Source of the DNA: Gemmatimonadetes bacterium T265
Lineage (GTDB): Bacteria; Gemmatimonadota; Gemmatimonadetes; Gemmatimonadales; Gemmatimonadaceae
NCBI GenBank assembly: GCA_019973575.1
Contig: BPUI01000003.1
Location: 248,001-312,000 of the forward strand
Direction of reading: 5' to 3'
DNA length: 64,000 nucleotides
Shown one piece after another: positions 45,073-53,167 of the stretch (the stretch's first letter is position 1; each line of letters begins with the position of its first letter). Made by a program: the position numbers and the translations under genes. Under the pieces are notes generated by a model. That model ran no database searches. It had not been told where the DNA came from and saw only the letters and a list, made by a program, of their open reading frames with translations.

Positions 45073-45117
45073 ACCGGCGGCTCCCGTCCGGCGGTGGCTC
45101 CCGCCGAGGCCGCCGGT
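45073..45117. terminator. nested GC hairpin after the SDR gene
   Basis: Nine-base perfect arms (45073-45081 and 45109-45117) enclose a smaller GGCGG/CCGCC stem. It starts two bases after the SDR stop. No T tract follows, so it may be a weak terminator or part of the cold-shock gene leader. Confidence 0.45.
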
Positions 45118-45188
45118 TGGTCCGTGCACGCGTCCTGCATGCACCGACCCCGTTCCCGAATCCCTCCCTCTTTTTCGAAGCGTTCACG

Positions 45189-45617
45189 ATGCGGACGACC
45201 GGCACAGTCAAGTGGTTCAACAACGACAAGGGCTTCGGGTTCATCGCGCCCGAAAACGGCGGTAAGGATCTCTTTGTCCATCACTCGGCGATCCAGGGCT
45301 CTGGGTTCAAGTCGCTCGACGAGGGAGAGCGCGTCGAGTTCGACATCGTCGAAGGGCAGAAGGGCCCCGCGGCCGAAAACGTGACGCGGCTCGGCGGCGG
45401 CACGCCGAACAGCGGCGGCGGCGGTGGTAGCCGCGGCGGGTACGGCGGTGGCGGCGGTGGGAGCCGCGGCGGCTACGGTGGTGGCGGCGGCGGTGGTGGT
45501 GGCCGCGGCGGCTACGGCGGCGGCGAGGGCGGCCGGGACAGCGGCTATGGGGACGGCGGCGGCCGTGGTGGGTACGGCGGCGGTGGTGGCGGCGGCGGGC
45601 GCCGGCGCGACTACTAA
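45189..45617 (+). CDS. cold-shock domain protein with Gly/Arg-rich RGG-type tail
   Basis: A protein of 142 residues. The first 70 residues are a complete CspA-type domain with the RNA-binding motifs [11 protein letters not shown] (RNP1) and DLFVHHSAI (RNP2). The remaining 72 residues are almost only Gly, Arg and Tyr, in repeats of the RGGYGGGG type, ending RRRDY. Bacterial Csp proteins usually stop at about 70 residues; a tail of this kind is known from plant GRP2 and bacterial glycine-rich RNA-binding proteins. It probably binds single-stranded nucleic acid and may self-associate. A 118-base leader precedes it and a 26-bp perfect hairpin follows. Confidence 0.92.
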   Translation: MRTTGTVKWFNNDKGFGFIAPENGGKDLFVHHSAIQGSGFKSLDEGERVEFDIVEGQKGPAAENVTRLGGGTPNSGGGGGSRGGYGGGGGGSRGGYGGGGGGGGGRGGYGGGEGGRDSGYGDGGGRGGYGGGGGGGGRRRDY

Positions 45618-45623
45618 CACGCC

Positions 45624-45682
45624 CATCCCGGATCGGAGCGGAGCGCGGTGATCGCGACCGCGCTCCGCTCCGATCCGGGATG
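45624..45682. terminator. 26-bp perfect-stem hairpin after the cold-shock gene
   Basis: Arms 45624-45649 and 45657-45682 pair over 26 bases with no mismatch around a seven-base loop (gatcgcg). It starts seven bases after the csp stop. No T tract follows on either side, so it is not a classical intrinsic terminator. It could block 3' exonucleases, be an RNase III substrate or act in both directions. Confidence 0.75.
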
Positions 45683-45986
45683 TAGCCTGCCGGTTCGTTC
45701 GATGGCCGCGCGCTACCGTGCGCGGCGGGCTACGGCTGCGCTGTACCCCGGGCGACGGTAGGGTCAGCGCCGCCGTGCAGAATTGGGCACAAATTATCGA
45801 ATGGGTCCAAATCGTCGCGTAGGACCGGTGCCTGTTGCCGGCGCGGGGGACGACGGCCCCGGGGCGCGCAGCGGGCCGGAGCGTGGCGCACGTCACACGC
45901 GCCCTCGGCAGTAGCGCTGGACGCCGGGTTTGCTCACGTTTCGGCGCCCACCCGGCCGCCGCCTCTGCCCACCCGCGCCCCCGCCG
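45683..45986. promoter_or_regulatory. spacer before the aminotransferase, with hairpin and AT-rich patch
   Basis: With the hairpin region this is a gene-free stretch of about 370 bases. A 7-bp GC stem with eight-base loop lies at 45705-45726, enclosed by GTAGCC (45682-45687) and GGCTAC (45728-45733). An AT-richer patch at 45780-45815 is the likely promoter of the aminotransferase. No RNA family is recognised. Confidence 0.35.
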
Positions 45987-47243
45987 ATGCCGTCCCACGT
46001 CCTCGACCATATCTCGCTCGGCAAGATCGTCCAGATCCGCGAGCGGCTGCTCAGCGCGCAGGCCGCGGGGCGGACGGTCTACCGTTTCGAGTCCGGCGAC
46101 CCGAGCTTCGCCCCCGCGCCGCACGTCGTCGCCGCGCTGGCCGACGCGGCCGCGCGCGGCCAGACGCACTACCCGCCCAACAACGGGATCCCCGCCCTGC
46201 GCGCGGCGATCCGCCGCAAGCTCGCGCAGGTGAACGGCATCGAGCTGCCCGACGAGGACGGGATTTTCGTGACGAACGGGTCGATGCACGGGCTGTTCGT
46301 CACCTTCTCCGCCCTGCTCGACCCGGCCGACGAGGTGATTCTCCCCGACCCGATGTGGACCGAAGTCGCCGAGAACGTGCGGCTCGCGGGCGGCGTCGCG
46401 ACGGGCATCCCGCTCTCCGCGGCGGACGGCTACGTCTACGACCCCGACGCGATCACGCGCCGGATCACGCTGCGCACGAAGGCGATCTTCGTGAACACGC
46501 CGCACAACCCGACGGGCGCGGTCGCCGACCGCGAGCGGCTGCTCGCGATCCTGCGCCTCGCCGACGCGCGCGGGCTCTGGGTCGTCAGCGACGAGGCGTA
46601 CGAGGACGTGATCTACGCGCCCAACGTCCACCACTCGCTGCTCGCGCTCGCCCAGCGGCACGTGCCGGGCGTGGCGGACCGCGTGGTCAGCCTGTGGTCG
46701 TTCTCCAAGAGTCACGCGATGAGCGGGCTGCGGGTCGGCTACACCGTGACGACGAACGCGGAGCTGCGCGACCGTTTCCCGAAGGTGCTGCGCTGCTCGA
46801 TCAACGGCGTGAACAGCCTCGCCCAGTGGGGCGCGACCGCCGCGATCGAGGGGCCGCGCGACTACGTCGCGGCGATGCGCGCCGAGTACGCCGAGCGCCG
46901 CGACGTGATGCTCGATGCGTTAGGCGGGATCGACGGGGTGCGGCCGTTCGTGCCGCGCGGCGGCTTCTACCTCTGGTGCGAGCTCGACCCGTCGCTCTAC
47001 GCCCGGCTCGGCGTGCGCGACGCCGACGCGCTGTCGACGCGCCTCGCCGACGCGGGCGTCGGGAGCGCGCCGGGCGACGCGTTCGGCGAGAGCTGCCGGC
47101 ATGCGATCCGCTTCGCGTACAGCTGCTCGAGCGAGATGGTCCGGGCCGGCGCGCCGGTCCTTCGCGCGCTGCTCACCGGCGGGCGCGCGCCGGCCGCCGC
47201 GACGCCCGACGCCGGCGCGCGCGCGCCGTTCCAGGCCGCGTGA
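45987..47243 (+). CDS. PLP-dependent class I/II aminotransferase
   Basis: The ATG at 45987 gives 418 residues. Fold-type I features: ESGDPSFAPAPHVV, THYPPNNGIPALRAAIRRKL, VTNGSMHGLFVTFSALLDPA, the Asn of FVNTPHNPTGAV, the Asp and Tyr of VVSDEAYEDVIY and the PLP-binding Lys in SLWSFSKSHAMSGLRVGY. The substrate-carboxylate Arg is in AIRFAYS near the end. The next gene overlaps it and encodes an omega-amidase-like nitrilase. This pair suggests glutamine transamination followed by hydrolysis of 2-oxoglutaramate, as in methionine salvage; the amino acceptor is inferred only. Confidence 0.9.
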   Translation: MPSHVLDHISLGKIVQIRERLLSAQAAGRTVYRFESGDPSFAPAPHVVAALADAAARGQTHYPPNNGIPALRAAIRRKLAQVNGIELPDEDGIFVTNGSMHGLFVTFSALLDPADEVILPDPMWTEVAENVRLAGGVATGIPLSAADGYVYDPDAITRRITLRTKAIFVNTPHNPTGAVADRERLLAILRLADARGLWVVSDEAYEDVIYAPNVHHSLLALAQRHVPGVADRVVSLWSFSKSHAMSGLRVGYTVTTNAELRDRFPKVLRCSINGVNSLAQWGATAAIEGPRDYVAAMRAEYAERRDVMLDALGGIDGVRPFVPRGGFYLWCELDPSLYARLGVRDADALSTRLADAGVGSAPGDAFGESCRHAIRFAYSCSSEMVRAGAPVLRALLTGGRAPAAATPDAGARAPFQAA

Positions 47244-48052
47244 CGGCGCCGCTCCGGGTCGCGCTCGTCCAGCTCGCCGTGGCCGACGGCGAGCCGGCGG
47301 ACAACCTGGCGCGCGCCGCGGCGCTAATCCGCGGCGCCCCCGCGGCCGACCTCTACCTGCTGCCCGAGCTGTTCACGACCGGCTACGCGCACGACGCGTG
47401 GGCCCAGGCGGCGCGCGAGAGCACGCCGGGCGTCGCCGCGACGCTTCAGCAACTCGCCGACGCGCGCGGCGCGTGGATTGGCGGCAGCATGATCGCGGAG
47501 GTCGCCGGCGGCGGGCTGGCCAACCGCTTCCACCTGTTCGCCCCCGCCGGCGCGGCGGGCGCCGCGCCCGTGACGTACGACAAGGCGCACCTCTTCCCGC
47601 CGATGGGCGAGCCCGGGCGCCTAACGCCCGGCGGGGCGCGCGTGCGGAGCTGCGTCGGGCGCGGCGTGGCGGCCGACGTCGCGCTCAGCATCTGCTTCGA
47701 CCTGCGCTTCCCGGAGCAGTACCGGCTCGACGCCGTCGCGGGCGCGACGCTCTTCGCCTGCGTCGCCGAGTGGCCGCACCCGCGGGGCGACACGCTGCGC
47801 CTGCTCGCGCGCGCCCGCGCCGCGGAGAACCAGGCGTGGCTGGCGCTCTGCAACCGCGTCGGGCCGGCGCGCGACGGGACGGTGTTCTGCGGTGGGTCGT
47901 GCGTGATCGCGCCGGACGGTGCGGTCGTCGCCGACGCCGGCGACGGCGTCGACACCGTGACGGTGGCCGAGGTCGACGTCGGCGCGGCGCACCGCGCGCG
48001 CGCCGGATTCGCGGTGCTCGGATTGCGCGTGCCCGGGGTCGACGCGGAGTAG
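47240..48052 (+). CDS. carbon-nitrogen hydrolase, omega-amidase-like (nitrilase superfamily)
   Basis: The GTG at 47240 overlaps the aminotransferase stop (GTGA), giving 270 residues. The catalytic triad is visible: Glu in LLPELFTTGY, Lys in YDKAHLFPPMGEP and Cys in LSICFDLRFPE. The KAHLF and CFDLRFPE boxes are those of the omega-amidase/YafV subgroup rather than of aliphatic amidases. It should hydrolyse 2-oxoglutaramate or 2-oxosuccinamate to the keto acid and ammonia, pulling the transamination forward. A hairpin follows at 48054-48078. Confidence 0.88.
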   Translation: MTAPLRVALVQLAVADGEPADNLARAAALIRGAPAADLYLLPELFTTGYAHDAWAQAARESTPGVAATLQQLADARGAWIGGSMIAEVAGGGLANRFHLFAPAGAAGAAPVTYDKAHLFPPMGEPGRLTPGGARVRSCVGRGVAADVALSICFDLRFPEQYRLDAVAGATLFACVAEWPHPRGDTLRLLARARAAENQAWLALCNRVGPARDGTVFCGGSCVIAPDGAVVADAGDGVDTVTVAEVDVGAAHRARAGFAVLGLRVPGVDAE

Positions 48053-48053
48053 A

Positions 48054-48078
48054 CGCGGGCCCGCGTACGCGGCCCGCG
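48054..48078. terminator. GC hairpin after the omega-amidase gene
   Basis: Eight-base perfect arms (48054-48061 and 48071-48078) with a nine-base loop begin two bases after the stop. No T tract is seen. It is terminator-like by position only. Confidence 0.45.
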
Positions 48079-48158
48079 CGGGAGTGACCGGCCCACACGC
48101 GGGGTCGTCCCCGGACGGTCACGCTGGTCTCCCTGCCCCACCCCGGGTCCCGCCCGCC

Positions 48159-50600
48159 ATGCGCCCTCGCGCGCCGCGCCGGCCGCTACTGCCGCCCGCC
48201 GTCCTCCTCGCGCTCGCGTCCGCGGCCTGCAGCGGGCGCGACGCCGTCACCCCGACCGCCCCCGCCGCCGCGCCCGCGCTGGCGGCGTCGACGGCGACGG
48301 CCTCGTCCCGCTGGTCCGACCCGGCCACCTGGCCGGGAAAGTCCGTGCCCGCGGCCGGCGCGGCGGTCGTCGTCCCCGCGGGGCGCACGGTCGTGCTCGA
48401 CGTGAGCCCGCCCGCCCTCGCGAGCGTCACCGTGGCCGGCACGCTCAGCGTCCCCGACAGCGCGGACGTGCGCCTAACGACCGGGGCCGTCGTGGTCGCC
48501 GACGGCGGGCGGTTCGAGGCGGGCGGCGAGCACCGGCCGTTCGCGCACCGCCTCACCATCACCCTCACCGGCGCCGACGACGGCAGCAGCGTGATGGGGA
48601 TGGGCTCGAAGGTGCTCGGCGTCATGGGCACGCTCGAGCTGCACGGCGCCCCGCGGGCGGGGTGGACCCGCCTCGGCGCGTCGGCGCGCGGGGGCGCGAG
48701 CGTGCTGACGCTGGCGAGCAACCCGGGCTGGATCGCCGGCGACCGGCTCGTCGTGTCGTCGACGGAGTTCGTGCCCACCGACGCCGAAGAGGTCACCGTG
48801 GCGGCCGTGCAGGGCACGAGCGTGACGCTCGCCCAGCCGCTGCAGAATTTCCACTTCGGCGACCTGCAGACGATCGACGGGCGCACGGTCGACGAGCGCG
48901 CGGAGGTCGGGCTCCTGACGCGCAACATCGTCGTGCAGGGCGACAGCGCGTCGTCGGCATCCGGGTTCGGCGGGCATGTGATGGTCATGCGCGGCGGCAC
49001 GGCGCACGTCGAGGGGGTGGAGTTCTTCCGCATGGGACAGCGGGGGCACCAGGCGCGCTACCCGATGCACTGGCACCTCGCGGGCGACACCAAGGGCCAG
49101 TACGCGCGGCGCAACAGCATCTGGCACACCGAGAACCGGTGCCTCACGGTCCACGGGACCAACGGCGTGCTCGTCCAGGGCAACGTCTGCTACGACCACC
49201 CGGGGCACGGCTACTTCGTCGAGGACGGCTCCGAGACCGGCAACACGTTCGACGGCAACCTCGGCCTCGGCACGCGCGTCCCGGCCCCCGGGGCGGTGAT
49301 CCTCCCGAGCGACAGCACGCCGTCGACGTTCTGGATCACCAACCTCGACAACACGTTCCGCAACAACGTCGCGGCCGGGTCGTCGGCGTTCGGGTTCTGG
49401 GTCGCACTCCCCGACCACCCGACCGGGCTGTCGGCCAACACGACGCAGTGGCCGCGGCAGACGCCGCTGCGCGAGTTCTCGGGGAACGTCGCGCACTCCA
49501 ACCGGCGTGTCGGACTGAACGTCGACAACGGCCCGCGCCCGGACCACACCACCGAGGTGACGGTGTACGCGCCCGTCGCGACGCCGGGCACGGCCTCGGC
49601 GCCGGTCGAGGCGGTGTTCCAGAACTTCACCGCGTACAAGCACCCGGGACGCGCGGTGTGGCTGCGCGGGCGCAACCTGCGCATGACCGGCGCGGTGCTG
49701 GCCGACAACGGCACGGGCGCGACGTTCGCCGCGGTGGAGGGCTACCTCGACGGCGCGCTCGTGGTGGGCGAGTCGGGGAACAACCGTAACCCGTTAGGCG
49801 GTCCCAACCCAACGCGCGGCTTCCAGTTCTACGACGGGCGCGTCGCGGCGGTGCGCTCGACGTTCGTCAACTTCCGGCCGTCGGCGGGGCTGACGACGGC
49901 GGCGCTCAGCTTCAACCCGGCGAACTCGTTCGACGTGAGCACGCTGAACTTCGCCCAGGGGCTGCGCTTTATCGGGTCGGCGCCCATCTACGTCGACACG
50001 CCGGACCCGGACAAGGACGGCGACCGCGCGGCCGTGGTGCAAGACGCGGACGGGAGCCTCACGGGGAGCGCCGGCGCGTACGTCGTGGCCGACGTGCCCG
50101 TGCTCGTCTCGGCGGGCTGCACGCGCCACGCCGACTGGAACGCGTACGTGTGCACCAACCGGTACGCCCAGTTCGAGGTGATCGCCGCGGGGAGCGGCGC
50201 GCTGCGCGTCGCCCCGCTCGACCTCACGCGCGACGACGGCGCGACGATGCGGATGGTCGGACGCGGCAACGGGCCGCGCCGCGTGCTCGCGTCGTTGCCG
50301 GTCGGGCGCGGGTACGTGGTGCGCTTCGCGGGCGGCGCGATCGACCAGCCGCGCCTCACCGTGCGCGAGCTCTCGGCGGGCGACTGGGTGCGCCTCGCCG
50401 TGCCGGTCGCGAGTCCCGCATTTGCCGTGACGCGCGACGACGACCCGACGCACCCGCTGACCGCGGCGGCCTCGCTCGCGGCGCTCGACGCGAGCGCCGG
50501 CGACCGCTATTACCTCGACGCCGCGGCGGGGCTCATCTACGTCAAGGCGATCGCCGCCGCGGGACAGACGACCGTCACGTTCAGCATCGACCCGCAGTGA
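48159..50600 (+). CDS. G8-domain lipoprotein, CEMIP/TMEM2-like with parallel beta-helix
   Basis: The ATG at 48159 gives 813 residues with a lipobox (ALASAAC). Residues about 50-170 form a G8 domain: SRWSDPATWPGKSVPAAGAA, TVVLDVSPPALASVTVAGTL, FAHRLTITLTG. A right-handed beta-helix region follows, with GTAHVEGVEFFRMGQRGHQ, RYPMHWHLAGDT, NRCLTVHGTNGVLVQGNVCY and GHGYFVEDGSETGNTF. This order matches the CEMIP/TMEM2/fibrocystin-L group, whose animal members degrade or bind hyaluronan. In a bacterium it is probably a surface polysaccharide-binding or -cleaving protein; the activity is inference. A further beta-rich domain lies at about 640-813. Confidence 0.78.
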   Translation: MRPRAPRRPLLPPAVLLALASAACSGRDAVTPTAPAAAPALAASTATASSRWSDPATWPGKSVPAAGAAVVVPAGRTVVLDVSPPALASVTVAGTLSVPDSADVRLTTGAVVVADGGRFEAGGEHRPFAHRLTITLTGADDGSSVMGMGSKVLGVMGTLELHGAPRAGWTRLGASARGGASVLTLASNPGWIAGDRLVVSSTEFVPTDAEEVTVAAVQGTSVTLAQPLQNFHFGDLQTIDGRTVDERAEVGLLTRNIVVQGDSASSASGFGGHVMVMRGGTAHVEGVEFFRMGQRGHQARYPMHWHLAGDTKGQYARRNSIWHTENRCLTVHGTNGVLVQGNVCYDHPGHGYFVEDGSETGNTFDGNLGLGTRVPAPGAVILPSDSTPSTFWITNLDNTFRNNVAAGSSAFGFWVALPDHPTGLSANTTQWPRQTPLREFSGNVAHSNRRVGLNVDNGPRPDHTTEVTVYAPVATPGTASAPVEAVFQNFTAYKHPGRAVWLRGRNLRMTGAVLADNGTGATFAAVEGYLDGALVVGESGNNRNPLGGPNPTRGFQFYDGRVAAVRSTFVNFRPSAGLTTAALSFNPANSFDVSTLNFAQGLRFIGSAPIYVDTPDPDKDGDRAAVVQDADGSLTGSAGAYVVADVPVLVSAGCTRHADWNAYVCTNRYAQFEVIAAGSGALRVAPLDLTRDDGATMRMVGRGNGPRRVLASLPVGRGYVVRFAGGAIDQPRLTVRELSAGDWVRLAVPVASPAFAVTRDDDPTHPLTAAASLAALDASAGDRYYLDAAAGLIYVKAIAAAGQTTVTFSIDPQ

Positions 50601-50650
50601 CGCGCCGCGCCGGCGCGTCCGCAATCACGCGCCCGCGGTAACGCATCCAC

Positions 50651-50693
50651 GTAGCAGGTCCGTCGCCCACATCTGCGGCAACGGACCTGCTGC
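50651..50693. terminator. 13-bp hairpin after the G8 lipoprotein gene
   Basis: Arms 50651-50663 and 50681-50693 pair over 13 positions (one G-T) around a 17-base loop. It lies 50 bases after the lipoprotein stop and 39 before the next start. No T tract is present. A terminator or leader structure is possible. Confidence 0.5.
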
Positions 50694-50732
50694 ACTGGCA
50701 CGCGCGGGCCGACGCGTGCAAGTTGGCTTGCC

Positions 50733-51356
50733 ATGTCCACCGCCACCCACGTGCAGTTCGGCTGCGGCCACTGCGCGCCGCCCACGTGGCGCAACTTCGA
50801 CGCGTCGCCCACGCTGCGCTTCGAACGCCTGCCGCTCGTGGGGCGCCTGTACTCGAAGAACGCGCGGCGCTTTCCGCCCAACGTCGAATTCGGCGACATC
50901 CTGCGCGGGCTGCCCGTCGCGTCGGCGTCGTGCGCCGCGGTGTTCAGCAGCCACGTCCTGCAGGACCTGACGCTCGAGCAGTCGCGCGAGGCGATCCGAC
51001 GGACGTTCGCGCTGCTGCGCCCCGGCGGCGTCTACCGCACGGTCGTGCCCGACCTCGCCGTGGCCGTGCGGCGCTACGCCGAGTCCGACGACCCGCTCGC
51101 GGCGTACCGGTTCCTGCGCGAGACCAAGACCGGCCTCGAGACCACCGTCCCGCGGCGCGCGAAGATCGCCGCGGCGCTCGGCAGCCGCCAGCAGTGGCAG
51201 TGGGACTTCCCCTCGCTCGCGCACGAGATGCGCGAGGCGGGCTTCCGCGCCGTGCGCCGCTGCGAGATCGGCGACGCGGCCGACCCGCTGTTCGCCGACG
51301 TCGAGGACCCGACGCGCTTCCGCGAGGCGCTCGCCGTCGAGTGCGTGCGCCCGTGA
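50733..51356 (+). CDS. SAM-dependent methyltransferase-like protein, class I
   Basis: A protein of 207 residues. It starts THVQFGCGHCAPPTWRNFDA, a shortened form of the SAM-binding glycine loop, then FGDILRGLPVASASCAAVFS, SHVLQDLTLEQSREAIRRTF and LLRPGGVYRTVVPDLAVAV. This is the Methyltransf_11-like pattern seen in many genes near polysaccharide loci. A C-terminal part has WDFPSLAHEMREAGFRAVRR. The substrate is unknown; proximity to an FkbM methyltransferase and a deacetylase suggests modification of surface sugars. Confidence 0.8.
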   Translation: MSTATHVQFGCGHCAPPTWRNFDASPTLRFERLPLVGRLYSKNARRFPPNVEFGDILRGLPVASASCAAVFSSHVLQDLTLEQSREAIRRTFALLRPGGVYRTVVPDLAVAVRRYAESDDPLAAYRFLRETKTGLETTVPRRAKIAAALGSRQQWQWDFPSLAHEMREAGFRAVRRCEIGDAADPLFADVEDPTRFREALAVECVRP

Positions 51357-51383
51357 GCCCCGCCCGTTCCGGACAACGTCCCC

Positions 51384-52292
51384 ATGCTTGATACCCTCCG
51401 CGCCCCGGCCGCGCGCCTCAACCGCCAGGTCGTCCGCCACTGGCCCGTCGCGCTCGGCGGCGCCCTCGCGCACCGCGCGCTGCACAAGTTCTCCGCCCGC
51501 CCCGGCGTACGGTTGGACGGCACCGCGACGTGGGGCGGGCGCTTCCGCTGCGACCTGCACGATTTCATCGCGTCGCGGATCTATTACTTCGGGGTCTGGG
51601 AGCCGAACCTCACGTCGCTCCTGATGCGGCGGCTCGCCCCGGGGGACGTGTTCGTCGACGTCGGGGCGAACATGGGCTACTTCAGCCTGCTCGCCTCGCG
51701 CCTCGTGGGCGACGCGGGCGGGGTGGTCGCGTTCGAGGCGTCGCCCGCGACCTACGCCGTGCTCGCCGAGGATGTGGCGATGAACCGGGCGACCAACGTG
51801 CGCGCGGTGAACGTGGCGGTGTCGGACCGGCCGGGAACGCTGGCGCTCTACTCGGGCCCGAGCGACAATCGCGGGGCGACGTCGCTCCACGCCGAACGCG
51901 GCGGGCGGTTCGAGGCGAACGTCCGCGCCGCCCCGCTCCTCGACCTGCTGGAGCCGGAGGAGCGCGCGCGCGTGCGGCTGATGAAGATCGACGTCGAAGG
52001 CGCGGAGCTGCCGATCCTGCTCGACGTCCTGGAGCACCTGGGCGACTACTCGCCGCGGATGGAGGTCGTCGTGGAGGTCGCGCCCGACGAGATGCGGGCC
52101 GCGGGCGTCCCGGTGGAGGCGCTTCTCGCCCGGTTCGCCGCGCACGGGTTCCACTGGTACGAGCTCGAGAACCACCACGACCCGCGCGCGTACTTCGACG
52201 CCCGGCCGCAGGCCGCGGTGCGCGGGACGACGGTGCCGACCCGGCGCACGGACGTGGTCTTTTCGCGCGAGGACGCGCCGGCGTTGGCGTAG
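51384..52292 (+). CDS. FkbM-family methyltransferase
   Basis: A protein of 302 residues. The SAM site shows in GDVFVDVGANMGYFSLLASR, followed by GVVAFEASPATYAVLAEDVA, NVAVSDRPGTLALYSGP and the FkbM box RLMKIDVEGAELPILLDVLE. Family members O-methylate sugars or polyketides. It begins 27 bases after the previous methyltransferase gene and is probably co-transcribed. The target is likely a glycan of the nearby exopolysaccharide systems; that is inference from place. Confidence 0.9.
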   Translation: MLDTLRAPAARLNRQVVRHWPVALGGALAHRALHKFSARPGVRLDGTATWGGRFRCDLHDFIASRIYYFGVWEPNLTSLLMRRLAPGDVFVDVGANMGYFSLLASRLVGDAGGVVAFEASPATYAVLAEDVAMNRATNVRAVNVAVSDRPGTLALYSGPSDNRGATSLHAERGGRFEANVRAAPLLDLLEPEERARVRLMKIDVEGAELPILLDVLEHLGDYSPRMEVVVEVAPDEMRAAGVPVEALLARFAAHGFHWYELENHHDPRAYFDARPQAAVRGTTVPTRRTDVVFSREDAPALA

Positions 52293-52408
52293 CGCGCGTT
52301 CCGTGTGGCAGCGACACGGTGCGCCTCGTAGCGGATTCGCCGCGTTTATGATGTGACCGTCATTACCTCTTGCCAGCAGCGACTCGACGCTGCACACTGC
52401 TGGGCGTT

Positions 52409-53167
52409 GTGGGCACCAAGCCTTTGTCTCTCGACCCGGCTCTGCCGGGACTGAACCGGCCCGGAATCGTTTATACCGGGGCGCACCTCGTCACGTCCGC
52501 GCCGGGCGTCAAGAATTCGCTCGAGCCGGCGCGCCTCGACCGGCTGCTAGGCGAGGCCCGGGCTGCGGGGTGGTCCGTCGACCTGCGCGATCCGAACCCG
52601 CGCAAGCTCATCCTCACGTTCGACGACGGACGTCGGATCGACGCGGAGTTCGCCGACGTGCTCGACCGGCATGCGGCGACGGCAATCTTCTTCGTGTGTA
52701 CGGCGCGGCGCCTCGCCTGCTACGCGGACGAGTCGCCGTACTGGGAGCTGACCGAGGAGAACCGCCGGTACCTCCTCGAGCGGCACGTCGTGGGCGGCCA
52801 CACGCACGCCCACGAGCACCTGGGCCGCCTGCCCGCCGCCGAACAGGCCGGCGTGCTCGCCGAGGGGGCGGAGCGGTTCCGCGAGTGGTTCGGCTTTACG
52901 CCGCGCTGCTTCTCGTTTCCGTGGGGTGCGTACCGCGGTGCCACGTTGCGGGCGCTGCGCGCCGGCGGTGTGCGGTACGCGTTCCTCGGTCGGGCGGGGC
53001 GACTGCCGACGCACGATTACCTCATCCCGCGCGTCTTCCTCGACACCGGCGAGTGGCGCGGAGACCTCGCGTTCGTGCACCGCAAGCGGGGCGAGGCGGT
53101 CAGCAACGGGAAGCTGCTGTTACGGCAAGTCCACGCGGGCGTGCACCTGGTTGGGGCGGCGGCGTAA
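52409..53167 (+). CDS. polysaccharide deacetylase (NodB domain)
   Basis: A GTG at 52409 gives 252 residues; a TTG at 52370 in the same frame is possible and no ribosome site decides. The NodB signature is present: KLILTFDDGRR with the metal-binding and catalytic Asp pair, GGHTHAHEHLGRL (H-x3-H metal ligands) and CFSFPWGAYR. A signal peptide is not obvious. Such enzymes remove N-acetyl groups from chitin-like oligosaccharides, peptidoglycan or exopolysaccharide. The gene precedes the second exopolysaccharide operon by 376 bases and may modify its product. Confidence 0.87.
   Translation: MGTKPLSLDPALPGLNRPGIVYTGAHLVTSAPGVKNSLEPARLDRLLGEARAAGWSVDLRDPNPRKLILTFDDGRRIDAEFADVLDRHAATAIFFVCTARRLACYADESPYWELTEENRRYLLERHVVGGHTHAHEHLGRLPAAEQAGVLAEGAERFREWFGFTPRCFSFPWGAYRGATLRALRAGGVRYAFLGRAGRLPTHDYLIPRVFLDTGEWRGDLAFVHRKRGEAVSNGKLLLRQVHAGVHLVGAAA

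Noticed and set aside
50690-50732. Possible sigma54 promoter (TGGCAC) before the methyltransferase
   Set aside because: The -12 element TTGC is not at the required spacing after TGGCAC.
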